Counted from the stretch's first letter, positions 9,843-21,560 are shown. The stretch: DNA of 64,000 nucleotides from Pseudoips prasinana (GCA_951640165.1 OX621263.1:14948001-15012000), one strand, 5' to 3'. Program-made: numbers and translations. The notes: generated by a model from the sequence alone, not told the origin.

Positions 9843-10529
9843 TACATAGGTACTAGTAAAATACGTAATATTAGTTTTATGAACTAACTATAATTCACTT
9901 TTTATAAATATTTATGTACGAACAAATACGTGAATTTTACTTGTATAGAGCAACTAACCTGTTTAATTTTACTAGAGTAATTGTTTTCTTGTAATTTGAA
10001 AACTGTAAAATTTTTCGATAAATTTTATGTTCCCCATAATTCCTTCCGCCAAAAAGCATAATTAATGTCTCTCAAAGATTTCGCACAGATAACCTAAAAG
10101 GTCACAACTATTGTGTGTTCTATTTTTAAATCGTCCCACTCACGCCTTTCATTAGATTAAATCGATTCGAATTGGTTACCTACGGAATGTCTAGACATTA
10201 ATAATTCAAACAACCAAATTAGTCTATGGTTCATTCGAATTTTTGGATTTAGAACATTTATACTCAAACAGTTCTACTTCCGCAATAATTACTTTTTAGA
10301 CATTTTATTAAATGCTGAGTAATATTTATCATTTTAATGTAAATATGACCTGGATCTAAAATGATTTGGCAGATTTATGTCGGTAATGTTCCTTTGTGTA
10401 ACAGGATTCTTGTTGACAGCGAATAGACATACATACCTTTGGCCCGCCAGATCGTAAACGATTAGTCATGTCACAGATTCCATTAATCAGACGCGAAACG
10501 ACGACATTATAACGTTATTAACATAATAT
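9843..10529. other. No recognisable feature
   Basis: AT-rich DNA lacking open frames or repeat copies that I can name. Confidence 0.4.
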
Positions 10530-10690
10530 TACTTACCGTAACGGCAGTGGTTACCCTAGTGTCAGAGTTTGCCCCAATGATTACAACCGGGACGGATGGT
10601 TTATCACTATAGCGGTCACCCATCTATGGACTGACCGCGTGCCCAGATGCTTAACAGCGCCGATCACTAGGGACCAACATATAGCGTATT
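10530..10690. repeat. Dispersed repeat, partner of 4056-4440
   Basis: CTTACCGTAACGGCAGTGGT, TACCCTAGTGTCAGAG, TATGGACTGACCGCG and GCCGATCAC match the 4.1-kb copy in order. Shorter and diverged. Confidence 0.45.
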
Positions 10691-12249
10691 CTCTATGTAT
10701 ACGAGTATTGTGAAATTTTTTGTATTGATTCCCAATAGATAGACTATTTTTATATTATTTTATAACCTCGGTCCACGTTCTCAATTACCAAATATAAAAT
10801 TTCTTTATCAAATGTCTTAAAAATACAAACGGCTACTTTTACTGTTGCACCCGGCTATATCCTTGACGTGTCAAAATTTCGTGCACGTTCACTTTAACAT
10901 TTTGAAAGTACTAGGTATTGTTGCCTACGGTTCATATCAGATTTTAATATACCTACGTTAAATATCAAATTAGAAACGTTCCATTTTCAAATACTTTTAT
11001 TTTTTAAATTATGTTACGAACATTGTAAACTGTGGCATGAAACTTGCCGCCAAAATATGTTGATACGTTTTAGATTCTCCTCCTTTTCGGGAGCTTTGTC
11101 GCGCATGTTTTGTGCATCTGTCAGTGTCAAGTTCATGTCGATAGTTCGGTACCCACAATTGTTAGCCAGGGTGTACATTTCACTTTTTGTAATAAGTAGA
11201 AATATGTAAGCTTTGTGCGGCTCAACGGACTTATACCTAAATTCGATAATAATAACCCCCAATTACACGAAACTATCAAAAATCGGTCCACATCATGGCC
11301 TATGAAGGCACAGACAGATAGGTACCCATACTATCCATAGGCTCCCTTTAACTTCAAAAACCCTTTGTTTTCGGGTAAGTTTATTTTTTAAACTTTTGTT
11401 GATTACGTTACGATTGGAACTCTGGATTGCACGGTATGTGATATGAAAGGTAGTTGAAATTTATCCACCAGTTTGGGAGCTACGTTTTCACAGATAAACG
11501 CAGATACATATTCTTCATACTAATAATAGAAATCCACCAAAAACTCTTACTGGTAATAGGGTTCGAAGCCCTAACGTGACAATAATAAGAGTTTAAGGTA
11601 AACCAACCTTAAACTCTTGTCGTTTCGGCATGGATTCCACTAGCCGTGGCGTGGTCATAGGTTGACTGTACTGACTGAAAAAAAGGTTCTAGTCGAAACT
11701 TTTTACCATTAAATAAACTAAAAATATGGAAACAACCAATGTCCATTCTATTCTCCGCCTACGAATCAAGGAGTTCATTATAACTAGTCAACTTGGACCC
11801 ATGGATTTATAATGTTTGCGTCGCACACAATGACTTGGTTTAACCAGCTATATAAATTCTAGATTTTGCAATAGCAAGTACGTTTAATGGCAGTTATTGA
11901 GTAACTTGTTACTTTGTCAGACTTAGGTCATATAACCATAAATATACAATGTTGAACATATATAGTGTGAGAAACTAAAGGAACTCAACCTAATCAGGAA
12001 ACTGGACAACTTGAGTTTTGTTATCTCGGTTAACAAAGAATTTTATTCCATATAGACGTCAGTTGACGCATTAAAATGAAGAGAAAAAATCTAAATTCAT
12101 TTATTCCATAAAAATATTACTTTTGTGTGGAATCGTCAATATTTTTTTACTCTACCGTGCAGGGCATGACGTGGCAGCTACTGAGAAACACTGCCAGAAA
12201 ATTCAGTAGGAACCCTTTTTAAAAATATTTTTCTCTTAACGTGTAACTA
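10691..12249. other. Largely unassigned; two small repeat pieces
   Basis: No gene is seen. A 13-bp inverted repeat with a 6-nt loop (11587-11599/11606-11618, AAGAGTTTAAGGT) is followed by CGTTTCGGCATGGATTCCAC (11620-11640), which recurs at 14414-14433 as part of a dispersed repeat. The 82-codon minus frame at 11014-11262 has no recognisable domain. Confidence 0.4.
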
Positions 12250-12480
12250 TTTTTTGTCACTTAAATAATCAGAATTTTATAGTAAGCCCTGGTACACAAT
12301 TTGGATTTTATAATTCTTTTAAACTTATTCGTAGAAATTTCTCGGATATCACTGGGAAGTTTGTTATAGAATTTAATACATTGCCCGATAAAAGAGTAAC
12401 TTATTTTGTGGAGACTGTAACACAAAGTTATGCTTATAAGTGAAGATTTAGATATTATGTCAACTAATGTCCTGCGCAAA
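12250..12480 (-). pseudogene. LINE ORF2 C-terminal remnant
   Basis: A minus-strand frame of 72 codons reads IGQCIKFYNKLPSDIRE and FKRIIKSKL, the typical terminal segment of jockey-like ORF2 proteins. The usual final tyrosine-rich segment is present but out of frame: RAYYK is followed by a one-base slip. It is a dead 5'-truncated copy; I cannot tell which subfamily. Confidence 0.55.
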
Positions 12481-12510
12481 TTGAACTAATTATCCATTTA
12501 TACCGTATAT

Positions 12511-12765
12511 CACCGTAGCCTAGTTGGTAGTGCTCCTGCCTACGAAGCTGGTGGTTCTGGGTTCGAATCCCGGTAAGTGCAAATATTTGTGTGATCAGCA
12601 TGAATATTTGTTTCTGAGTCATGGATGTTTTCTATGTATTTAAGTATTTATCTATGTATATAAGTATGTATATCGTCGCCTGGTACCCATAGTACAAGCT
12701 TTGCTTAGTTTGGGGCTAGGATGATCTGTGTGACATTGTCCCTAGATATTGTCCCTAGATATTTA
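12511..12765 (+). mobile_element. SINE S1, full-length copy
   Basis: Box A TAGCCTAGTTGGTAGTG and box B GGTTCGAATCC are intact. The tail contains a short duplication of TTGTCCCTAGATAT at the 3' end instead of the usual (TAT)n. Confidence 0.88.
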
Positions 12766-13839
12766 TTTGGACAATTTAAACTGGATACTGTCTATCATTA
12801 TAATTACAAATTTTTGTGTTGGGGACACAATGTATTTCTCTTCTCTTCAGAAATCATCGTTAGCGGTAGTTTTTTCAGGCCTTATTGTTTTTACATCTGG
12901 TAACCCTAAGCAGCAACCATAGACTACGTAGATTATGGTCGCCACCGCCACTAATAGGAGCGCCGTATGCTTAGTAGCTATTTTGATTGTATTCTCCGCT
13001 TGTAAGAACAGGATAGTGTAGAATTCTCACCTTTTAAAAAGCAACGAAACCCAGTACACTTGATAGAGGCTGCTGATGCGCCTGGTTAGCTATCACCTCA
13101 CGTGTAAGTCCGGCGCCAAACAGTTTTTACTATGTTCCATTGTATATAAAATCCAGTGGAAGAATTATTGTTGGAGCAGTGACAACAGTAGTCGTATCCC
13201 TAATACCTCAGCCCCCTCGTGTTTCCGGTTCGATCATGCACAGGACAACTATTTTTGGTAACCATAAATAGTTGTTCCCAGTCTTGGTGTGTTTTATCTT
13301 CGTGAATAGCATCTTTGTAAAGTTCCCTCTACATGAGTCAGTATCATTTCTATTATGCGGACGTTGACTTAAAAAAAAAAAGAGTCTATTTGTATGTTTC
13401 GATAAGCTCTGGCTTATCGAGGTGAGTCAGTAAAAGAGAGAGTAATGCTCCGAGGCTTACAAGCGTCCATAGACAAATGAAACTGCCGCGCAGTGAGATA
13501 GCACAATACAAACAATTGCCCAATCTTCACAAAAAGAACTCCGTGTACTTATCTAATATTTATTTACTTATCTAAGCACCGACTTTGACATTGCCCACAA
13601 TATTTTTGACAAAACATTGACTTTCACAAGGTTACCTCAATTTGGCGTGATTGCACATACGCTTGAGCAAGAGTTTTGCATTATCATGCTAATTGCTAAG
13701 CTTATGCAACCACAGTTTAAGGATGGCTATCAGGCTTAGCATAACCGACATATTACCCAGCCGTGCTCCGTTTACAAAAGAGCTCATTTCTATTTCATGA
13801 AGACTTTAATTTGGTTGGTCGTGTTACCTGAGTTTGTAT
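12766..13839. other. Unassigned; one inverted repeat
   Basis: A 15-bp inverted repeat with one mismatch and a 1-nt spacer lies at 13245-13275 (ACAACTATTTTTGGT/ACCATAAATAGTTGT). No other structure or coding resemblance was found. Confidence 0.4.
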
Positions 13840-13930
13840 GAGTTGTCTACGGCAGCAGTCTCTGAGTACTATGACCATCGTACTGCAATCGGCAGGCTTG
13901 GCAATTATAGGATATTTCCCCAAGATCCTT
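13840..13930 (+). repeat. LINE 3' tail fragment (family T)
   Basis: CGGCAGCAGTCTCTGAGTAC, TATGACCATCGTACTGC and CTTGGCAATTATAGGATA are the plus-strand version of the tails seen in minus orientation at 21355, 34255 and 54945. Confidence 0.45.
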
Positions 13931-14128
13931 GCCATCGTCTTTACGCTGACATCATACTTATGCCTGATGTGAAGCCCAAAAGGGTTGTCTAGGTGAAACG
14001 TTGTAGAGGTCAAATTTTTTTTAAACTTAAGCGATGAACTGAATACTAAATAATCCATCCAAGATTATATAAAAACTAATAAAACCTACAATATGAATGT
14101 ATTAACTTAGCTCGTAAAATCGATATTG

Positions 14129-14256
14129 TACGGGTTGCAGGAAGCCACTGGATGCGGTTAGCGCGAGTCCGCCAATTGTGGAGCTATTTGAGGGAGGTCT
14201 TTGTCCAGCTATGGACTTTTTTAGGCTGATATGATAATGATGACGATTATTGTTTT
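14129..14256 (+). pseudogene. RTE-type LINE 3' end fragment
   Basis: GGAAGCCACTGGATGCGGTT, CGCCAATTGTGGAGCTATTT and TCTTTGTCCAGCTATGGACT are the last ~125 bp of the RTE family, ending in ATGATAATGATG. Confidence 0.65.
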
Positions 14257-15053
14257 AGACTAGAAGTATGTACAGATGACTTGTGTGATTGTGAGTTGGT
14301 GACCTGCAATTTTTATTTATTTAACTAATACCTACTATTCAATTTTTTATATACTGTGGACACGGGTCTCAAACGCGATAAAGATATAGGCAAATCATTA
14401 CCTTGGTTACCCGACGACGTTTCGGCATGGATTGCACCAGCCATGGTCACGGGTCGACTGTTCAATTTATTTGATAACATTTAACCAAAAATAGTTTCTT
14501 TTGGTACCCACACTCTTAGAACTACTAAACAGACCAAAATATGTCATTAATAAAAAAAAAATACCTACTACATTTAATATATCACAAGCATAACCAAAAC
14601 GTTTGAATCGCTATGAGTAATTTTCCCAGTATTTGACATTTGTATACCTGTCATTGTTATTGATTGACATAACCTGCAATATATAGCGCCGTATAGCGTG
14701 ATAACATGGTGTTTGTTTTGCCATGGTAAAAAAACGCGGAAAAGCTTCACTTTAGCACATAATTATACCTCCCTACTGTTTACATACATCTCAAACCAAG
14801 TGTTTAAATGTAATTAAAAACGAGAAATGCTAATTTTATGTAAAAGCTAAGCAGGTATATTTCCCTTATCTAAACAAGTAGATATATCAAATGAATGATA
14901 AATTAAATAAATTATAATGAAACATTTAACATGTTTGAAATAATTTATATTCCTATTTTAATATAGTCATTGAAAAAGTATGTGTACATAACATTCATGC
15001 CATAGACATTGACGCAAAATTATTTAAATTATCCTATACCTTCTTTGGCTAGG
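14257..15053. other. Unassigned
   Basis: One repeat piece, CGTTTCGGCATGGATTGCAC (14414), is shared with 11620. Otherwise AT-rich and unrecognised. Confidence 0.4.
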
Positions 15054-15113
15054 GGCAGTTGGCGTGGTTGATAAATGCTTGCCTTACACGCCGCAGGTCA
15101 TGGGTTCAATGAT
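15054..15113 (+). mobile_element. SINE S2 head fragment
   Basis: GTTGGCGTGGTTGATAAATG, CTTGCCTTACACGCCGCAGG and a B-box TGGGTTCAATG are the tRNA-like head of S2. The body is missing. Confidence 0.6.
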
Positions 15114-15713
15114 TATGTTAAACGTCATATTAAAATTAAAAATAAAACAAAACTTAAATGTGGTCCTACTAATGTAATGTAACCTAACCACTTAATATTC
15201 ATTTATAAAGTTTGAACCTGAACCAAACTACAAATAAAAGTGTGGGTAGTTTTTTGGAGTGTCTTTTTTGCTCATTTTAAATAAGGTATTGCACCAACAC
15301 ATGTCTAATCATTTTTTAGTTAGACAAACTCTATCCCATGCCATTCTCATTGACGTAAATTATGCTGTAATGAACATATTACAGCAACATTTACATAATT
15401 ATAATATTCTTCTCCACTAAGAATCGCATTATGTATCGATAAAACAAACAAAGCATAGACAAGACAAATGGCCTTTGTTAGCGACAACAGCGACATCACG
15501 CGGAAGTGGCTCGTTCCGGAGTCGTACGTGAATGGGCGTCTTTATGTCTGCGAATTGATGTTCTCAGAATTTCCAGACGACAATGGCGGCAGTATAGAAA
15601 GATTTTAATATTTTCCCAAATTTTGCGAAAAGGCACGTCGGTGGAAACACTGTGTCATTAACAGCGACTATATTTTGAAGGAAGTGAATGTCGTTCTTGT
15701 AGTAAAGTGGATA
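15114..15713. other. Unassigned
   Basis: No repeat or gene recognised. 15476-15560 is somewhat richer in GC and might be exonic, but no frame supports that. Confidence 0.35.
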
Positions 15714-16151
15714 ATAATAATAATATCCTGGGACATTATTCACACACAGCCATCTAATCCCAAAGCAAGCAGGGCTTGTTCTATGGAAACCAGATAAGTG
15801 ATACATCTACGTTTCTACTTTTCTTTTGTAAATGCTTACTTATATAAACAACTAGCCGTGCCCGGCGGTTTTACCCGCGATAAACGTTATGTATTATATG
15901 TTAATCCAGGGTGTCAGCTAACTCCATACCAAATTTTATTAAAATCGTTTACGCCGTTTAGACGTGAAGAAGTAACAATTATACACACTCACTCACTCAC
16001 AAACTTTCATCTTTATAGTATTAGCGTGATTACAGTCCGACTCAGGACAAACATATATGTTCCGTCACACAAATATCTGTCCTGGGTGGGAATCGAACCC
16101 ATGACCTGCGGCGTGAAAGGCAAGCATTTACCAACTACGCCACAGGCCCAC
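15714..16151 (-). mobile_element. SINE S2, full-length, split by a HelA Helitron
   Basis: The 3' part (CCTGGGACATTATTCACACA .. CTTATATAAACAA) lies at 15714-15851. The 5' part (ACAGTCCGACTCAGGACA .. B-box GGGAATCGAACCCA .. ACTACGCCACAGGCCCA) lies at 16030-16151. Removing 15852-16029 restores the S2 consensus around GTAA|TT exactly, an A^T insertion without target duplication. Confidence 0.88.
15852..16029 (-). mobile_element. HelA Helitron nested in SINE S2
   Basis: On the minus strand it begins TCACGCTAATACTATAAAG and ends with the GC hairpin and CTAG. TTCTTCACGTCTAAACGGCG and the other HelA blocks are all present. It is younger than the SINE it interrupts. Confidence 0.9.
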
Positions 16152-16397
16152 GCGATACACCACTTATCTTGTATAGCACACTGGTGTAAATGTAATCATA
16201 ATTTGCGAACAAATGTAACTGAAAATATAAAATTATGTATTTCTCTTATCGCCATGTTATTTCTGCTGTTCGATTAAAATTGCCGTTGCTTTTTATGTCA
16301 ATGACATGGCCCCATTGGTTATACTTAGGTCAAAGCATTATTACTTCAGGTCACTGAACTATGGACATAAGAAGGAGCGCTAATGGCGCTTATGGGT

Positions 16398-16606
16398 TTA
16401 CAAGCTGTGCTCCGCGGTTATACCCGCGTTAAACTTTATAAATTATTGTCTATGTGTTAATTCCAGGGTGTCAGCTAACACCATACCAAATTTTATTAAA
16501 ATCGCTCCAGCCGTTTAGACGTGAAGAAGTAACAAACACACACACATACACACGCACACACACACACACATACACACGCACACTCACACACACACTCACA
16601 CACACT

Positions 16607-16637
<31 letters not shown>

Positions 16638-16686
16638 ACACTCACACAGTCACAAACTTTTGCCTTTATAATATTAGGTAGTCGGA
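16398..16686 (-). mobile_element. HelA Helitron with expanded CA microsatellite
   Basis: The terminal CTAG has mutated to CAAG, but the adjacent CCGCGGTTATACCCGCG hairpin and the body are typical. The usual short GTGAGTGTGTAT tract has expanded to about 115 bp of CA/CT repeat at 16537-16652, lengthening the element from ~180 to ~289 bp. Confidence 0.85.
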
Positions 16687-16808
16687 TTTCATCTACGGGT
16701 ACAGATGCATTCTCTATCAAACAAGACTGGGGGGAGTCAGACATGCCGGACAGTTTAGGGGCGTGCAGCACCACCAAAATGCTGACTCCTGGCCGCTTCT
16801 CTGAATTA

Positions 16809-17050
16809 CGTGGTTGGTAAATATTTGTCTTTCACTTGGCAGGTCGTGGGTATCATTGCCACCTAAAATATTTATGTGCATGAACATTTCTGTTTGTCCT
16901 GAGTTTGGGTGTAATTATCTATATAAGTATGTATTTACAAAAGAAATGTAGTATAATATGTAGTATATCATTTATCTGATTTCCATAGTTCAAGCTTAGC
17001 TTAGTTTGGGATCAGATGGCCGTGTGTGAAAAATATCCCAGGATAATATT
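16809..17050 (+). mobile_element. SINE S2, diverged copy
   Basis: A tRNA-like head with damaged B-box (GTGGGTATCATTGCC), then GTGCATGAACATTTCTGTTT, TAAGTATGTATTTACAAAAG and the tail GGGATCAGATGGCCGTGTGT followed by ATTATA. Confidence 0.8.
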
Positions 17051-17396
17051 ATATAATACTTATATTATTATAAATTTGAGTATCTAAAACTATTAATTTT
17101 TGTAGCTTACCAATGTTAGTCTTTGATAATTAAATTATTTTTTAAATATTATTATTATCAAATGTTCAAACATATTGTTTGCAAAGTGTTGCTTGTTGCA
17201 AGTGTTGCTTGTTGCAAGTGTTGCTTTTATATTGTTTAAATTTTTTCTTTATGTTGCGGTTTTTGGTAGAAAAGGAAAAATGTGGATTGTCCACATATGT
17301 ACAGCCAATCCAATGCTCCGAATGGATCTATGTAAAAATGTGAATAAATTGTTTTTACATTACGGCGGCGGCGTGTCAAATTTTGTTGAACTAATG
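17051..17396. other. Unassigned; GTTGCTTGTTGCAAGT triplication
   Basis: A 17-bp motif built on GTTGCTTGTTGCAAGT is repeated about three times at 17184-17225. Otherwise AT-rich. The codons upstream of the RTE homology in the same frame are chance. Confidence 0.45.
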
Positions 17397-17790
17397 TTAA
17401 ATTGGCTCAAGGTCACCCAAAGAGCAATGGAAAGGGCTATGCTTGGAGTTTCCCTGCGAAATCGAATCAGAGGAGATGAGATCCGCAGGCGAACCAAAGT
17501 AACCGACATAGCCGTAAGAATTGCCAAGTTGAAGTGGCAGTGGGCAGGGCACATAGCTCGTAGAGCCGACGGCCGTTGGGGCAGAAAGGTTCTCGAGTGG
17601 CGACCACGAACCGGAAGACGCAGCGTGGGCAGGCCCCCTACAAGATGGACCGATGATCTTGTGCGGGTCGCTGGAAATCGCTGGATGCGGATAGCGCAAG
17701 ACCGACAATTGTGGAGATCTTTGGGGAAGGTCTTTGTCCAGCAGTGGACGTCTTCTCGTCAGCTGAATGTTAAATTAAGATATTCTTTTT
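17397..17790 (+). pseudogene. RTE-type LINE, in-frame ORF2 C-terminal fragment
   Basis: The frame is uninterrupted from LKVTQRAMERAMLGV through RRRTKVTDIA, KWQWAGHIARRADGRWG, GRPPTRWTDDLVRVAG to VFVQQWTS. It is the best copy of this C-terminal region in the window. It is 5'-truncated at about 17397, so it lacks the endonuclease and the polymerase catalytic motifs. Some bases upstream are read in the same frame by chance. Comparison with the 8.1-kb copy shows that copy's 4-base deletion. Confidence 0.85.
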
Positions 17791-17845
17791 AATGTGTATG
17801 TTACACGATTTTTCCGTTGCTAGTGAACAGATTTAGTTATTTTTT

Positions 17846-18094
17846 GTAATAATTACATTCACACACGACATCTGAGCCCAAGCTAAGCAAAGCTTGTACT
17901 ATGGAAACCAGATAACTGATATATTACATTTACTACTCATCTTTTGTAAATACATAGTTATATAGATAATTACACCCAGACTCAGAACGAACAGTCATGT
18001 TCATGCACACAAATATCTGTCCTGGGTGGGAATCGAACCCACGATTTGCGGCGTGAAAGGCAAACATATACATACCACGCTAACCAGCCCGGCC
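17846..18094 (-). mobile_element. SINE S2
   Basis: Minus-strand S2 from AATTACATTCACACACGACA through GGAATCGAACCCACG (B-box) to CACGCTAACCAGCCCGGCCA. The (TAT)n tail is shortened. Confidence 0.85.
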
Positions 18095-18799
18095 ATACTT
18101 TAGTTTTGATTTAGGATTTAGGAAATGTTTTCTGAATGGTCTCATTTTAATTTTTGTTCTAATCGGTGTTCTAGAAGAAAACTTTAGGCGGTTTTATGTT
18201 TTGTAAACAGTAATTATATACCTTACAATTCATTCCTTTTATCGCATGCCATGTAAATGTATTATGCTAATAAATATTAATACGCTGCCATGTTTGAATG
18301 GGCCTGTAAAGCTTAGCAAATGTACAGATTTGTGTACCAACATAACTTGGTTAACTTTTCTATTGTTTAGTGCGTTGACCTGTTGACGCGCCATCTTGGA
18401 AACAGCTGTGTTTGTATCGTAGACCATAGAGATAAGGCGGGAAATCTCATACAGGTGTTTGTTTCAGTGTAATATCAATAAATACATAATAGATGGCATG
18501 GTACTGCATCAAGCAATAAAAACTTCTGATAAATAAATAAATTTAAGTTTAATTGAAACCTATAGATTTAAAGTAAATAATAGATGTAGCTTTAATTAAT
18601 TTTGGGTTAAAGGTAATTTTGACGGACCGGTTTACTTTAGGTTAGGAGCTCAATTTCCTATGAAATTGATCGACTTGTAGCACATCAAAATAACAAACAC
18701 CTACACAAAAATAAATTAACCATACAAGAATAACAATAAGGATAGGGTTGTCAACACGAAAATTTGGCAACTGGGACAAGACCCATGAAAACCCCGAAT
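18095..18799. other. No recognisable feature
   Basis: AT-rich; contains AATAAATAAAT at 18532-18542. No gene or repeat copy seen. Confidence 0.4.
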
Positions 18800-18896
18800 T
18801 TTGAAGCCCAGATCCCGCACATGGATTCCAGTGACTTCCAGTAACCCTCACAAGAACATCGGTCCATCTTGTAGGAGGCCTGCCCACGCTGCGTCT
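18800..18896 (-). pseudogene. RTE-type LINE fragment
   Basis: On the minus strand it encodes GRPPTRWTDVLVRVTGSHW, the RTE segment seen at 17630-17690. Confidence 0.7.
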
Positions 18897-19261
18897 TTGT
18901 CGTAAACAATATTTGTTATTAACTGAAATAATATTTTTCGTAATTTATAAACTGGTTTTGTTAATTTTTGAGTTTCATGTGTAGATTAATTTCCTCCATT
19001 ATTTTAGTTATACCTTGTAAAAAAATTGCTATATTAAGTACCTACATGACTACTACGTTTATAAGGAAGTTGCCGGCCAGACGATTGTCGTTCGCTTATT
19101 ACACTCGTGCAGCCGTACCTGAGGTCAATTCTGTCATAATACTCAAATTATCTACTCAGTGCTAAGTATAGTGTGTTAATTAAATAAGACACGAAATTTT
19201 AATACACCTAACAAACCACTTTTCAACCATTTATAACAAAAAATATATATCTTGAGATAAC
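18897..19261. other. No recognisable feature
   Basis: AT-rich spacer; nothing recognised. Confidence 0.4.
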
Positions 19262-19325
19262 TAAAACACTGCCATCGGATCCCAAGCTAGGCAAAGCCTG
19301 TACCATGGCAACCAGACAACCTCTT
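19262..19325 (-). mobile_element. SINE tail fragment (S2/S3 type)
   Basis: TGCCATCGGATCCCAAGCTA followed by GGCAAAGCCTGTACCATGGC is the shared SINE tail on the minus strand. Confidence 0.55.
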
Positions 19326-20039
19326 CTTAGCTTTTCGATGGCAAACTCGTTAAATTTTCGTGGCCCAGAACGTGGCCACACTGATTGCCCTGCTTGTGGC
19401 AGGAGTTTTGGCGCCAACGCGGAAAAAGACGCATCGAGGCTATGTTTTATTTTCAAAAACTGGTGTAAATTCGAGTTTTTATGTGTAAATATGGTGGATC
19501 TTTTGACATAACATCTTCGACAACGTACACAAGTGGAGGAAAGTGCGATATTGCCGTGAATTGTGATTTTCCATGTTGTAACCAAAACTCCATAAAAGCC
19601 TCTAGTAAAGTCTCCACTGCTTTACTGGGGTTGGACAAGGACTATGTATGACTTGACTGTGACGGACTTTACTTGACAATGACGGAAATAAATGATATAA
19701 AAATATATTTACTGAAGGCTCACAAGGCCAAAGAAGCCAGAGCCGTAAAACGGAATTTAAAAAAAATGCTTGTGGCATTTCTAAGATCCTGCCATGAACA
19801 TGTGGCAGGGAAGGCTGGGCAAGCTGTTAGATGGGGCATGGATTGGACCGATGCTCCACAAATAGAGTCCATTTGGGGTTGCTCTACAGTCCTCACCTAG
19901 ACATGTTTTTTCACCTGAGTCCGGACCAGACAACTGATAAACATACTTTACTACTGTATGCTTTACTACTTTATCCTGTACTACTGTATGAATAATTTAA
20001 TTCAATCCTATGATTAAAGTAAAGATGTATCTACTCAAT
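19326..20039. other. Unassigned block, moderately GC-rich, with a 75-codon frame
   Basis: The region 19360-19905 is less AT-rich than its flanks. An ATG frame at 19679-19900 (plus) encodes a lysine/alanine-rich peptide with LLKAHKAKEARAVKRNLKK and a tryptophan-rich end (RWGMDWTDAP). I do not recognise it. It may be an exon, a domesticated fragment or a repeat remnant. No splice signals can be argued for with confidence. Confidence 0.3.
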
Positions 20040-20350
20040 TTTCGATATACAAAAACACACACGCGCATACACACACTCATGTGTACACAGACAAACGCTT
20101 ACGCAGGTTTATTTACTTACTTATATATATATATATATATAGCTAAATAAATAATATAAAAGTATCTTGCTGACAAATTTATATAATGTACTAGGTTTCG
20201 GGAGGGCTTGGAGTGACAAAATACAAGCCTTGGCTTAGTTCGGACTCCAGATCTACCAAAGTTGTATTTTCATACGCTTTGTTAACTTTATTTGTTTCAT
20301 GTTAATATCGTGTAATTTGTGGAGATGAAATAAATCATATTTGTATTGTA
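20040..20350 (+). repeat. Family E retroposon 3' end, copy 1, with (CA)n
   Basis: A CA-rich stretch at 20052-20100 precedes GGGCTTGGAGTGACAAAATA, CTTGGCTTAGTTCGGACTCC and GTAATTTGTGGAGATGAAAT, then an AATAAAT signal. The same order is found at 53140-53420. It looks like a LINE 3' untranslated region ending in a polyadenylation signal. (TA)n at 20123-20141 lies between. Confidence 0.6.
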
Positions 20351-20471
20351 TTTGTATTGTATACTTATATATTTACTGCAGGTAGGCTATTCATGTAAAA
20401 GTGGATTGATTGTATAAATTAATTTGTTTTTGGAGTTTTTACCTAAGCTACGTTTGTAGGTATATTTGATA

Positions 20472-20679
20472 CTAGCTGTGCCCGCGACTTCCTCCGCGTG
20501 TTAATTAGTTGATTTAGTTTTTTAGTAAAATTTAATACTTTTTCTAAAATAAAAGTAGCCTAAGTTACGCCTTATTATTTTGGTGTATGTACCGTATATA
20601 TATTCATATTTATGTAGTAAAAACCGGCTATTTCAATATTACAAACAGACACTTCAATTTTATTTATTTGTATAGATAA
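20472..20679 (-). mobile_element. HelC non-autonomous Helitron
   Basis: CTAG (20472-20475) follows A on the plus strand. The end reads CTAGCTGTGCCCGCGACTTC. The minus-strand start is TCTATACAAATAAATAAAAT. Body blocks AAAAGTAGCCTAAGTTACGC and CGGCTATTTCAATATTAC differ from HelA and HelB. Confidence 0.75.
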
Positions 20680-20877
20680 ATGTATTTAATGATGAATATA
20701 AATTGATTATTGACAAGTTCTTTAATGTGCATTTAAAATTTAAAGATACTTAATTTGATTTTTTTTTGTTTTCAGGTAATTTTTCTGCTTCCTACTGATA
20801 CACATGGATTTAAAGGTAAAAATGGATTCAAAGAAATAACCAAGTAACTGAAATCTTAACATTTAATTTATTCGATA

Positions 20878-21196
20878 CTAGCTGTGCCCCGCGGTTTTAC
20901 CCGCGTTAAACTTTATAAATTATCACAGCTCCTCCCCCGTAGGTGATATCGTGATAATATGTAGCCTATATGTTAACCCGACCTCTTCGTAATATTCATG
21001 CAAAATTTGAAGTAAATCCATGCAGTACTTTTTGAGTTTAGCCCGGACATACATATAGACAAACAGATAAACAGACAAAAAATCTAAAACTATATTTTTG
21101 GCTTTGATATCGACTGTAGATCACGCCCAAAGTATCCTTTTAAAAAAATATTTAATGTACAGTTTTGACTTTCCTACGATTTTATTATATGTATAG
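20878..21196 (-). mobile_element. HelB Helitron, near-complete
   Basis: CTAG at 20878-20881, perfect CCGCGGTTTTACCCGCG hairpin, full body, and minus-strand start TCTATACATATAATAAAATC at 21176-21196. No ORF. Confidence 0.9.
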
Positions 21197-21354
21197 ATGG
21201 TGATTTATAAATTACTTATCTATATGTCTAAGGAAACTTCTGGGAGGCCATGAGCTGGCTAGCTTTTCAGCTTAGGGAGTATAGATATTCAAAGTTATAA
21301 AATGTGTCGTATTAGCCTCGGAGGGCTTAAAGAGCCGTCAATCTTGTCATCGTA

Positions 21355-21560
21355 ATCATATGAGCCAAATTACGTCAACTGCTGGACATAAGCCTCCCAA
21401 AAGTCTGGGGGGGGGGGGGGAGTATTCCATAATCGCCATGCTTGGCAGACAGGTTGGTGACCATCAATGGTCATGTTTTACAGATAAACGCCGCTGCCCG
21501 TTCTCTGGTAGGGTCTATTTATAAGCCCCCTACGGGATGAGGTGGTATGATGATATCGTC
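21355..21560 (-). repeat. LINE 3' tail fragment (family T) with poly-G run
   Basis: GTCAACTGCTGGACATAAGC, CATGCTTGGCAGACAGGTTG and CGTTCTCTGGTAGGGTCTAT match 34255 and 54945. A run of 14 G interrupts the GGGGGAG segment at 21408-21421. Confidence 0.55.

Noticed and set aside
13795..14058. 87-codon minus-strand frame
   Set aside because: It overlaps the family T LINE tail in the opposite direction and shows no recognised domain.
16454..16777. Frames rich in Thr-His or Cys-Val repeats
   Set aside because: These are the two strands of the CA microsatellite inside a Helitron.
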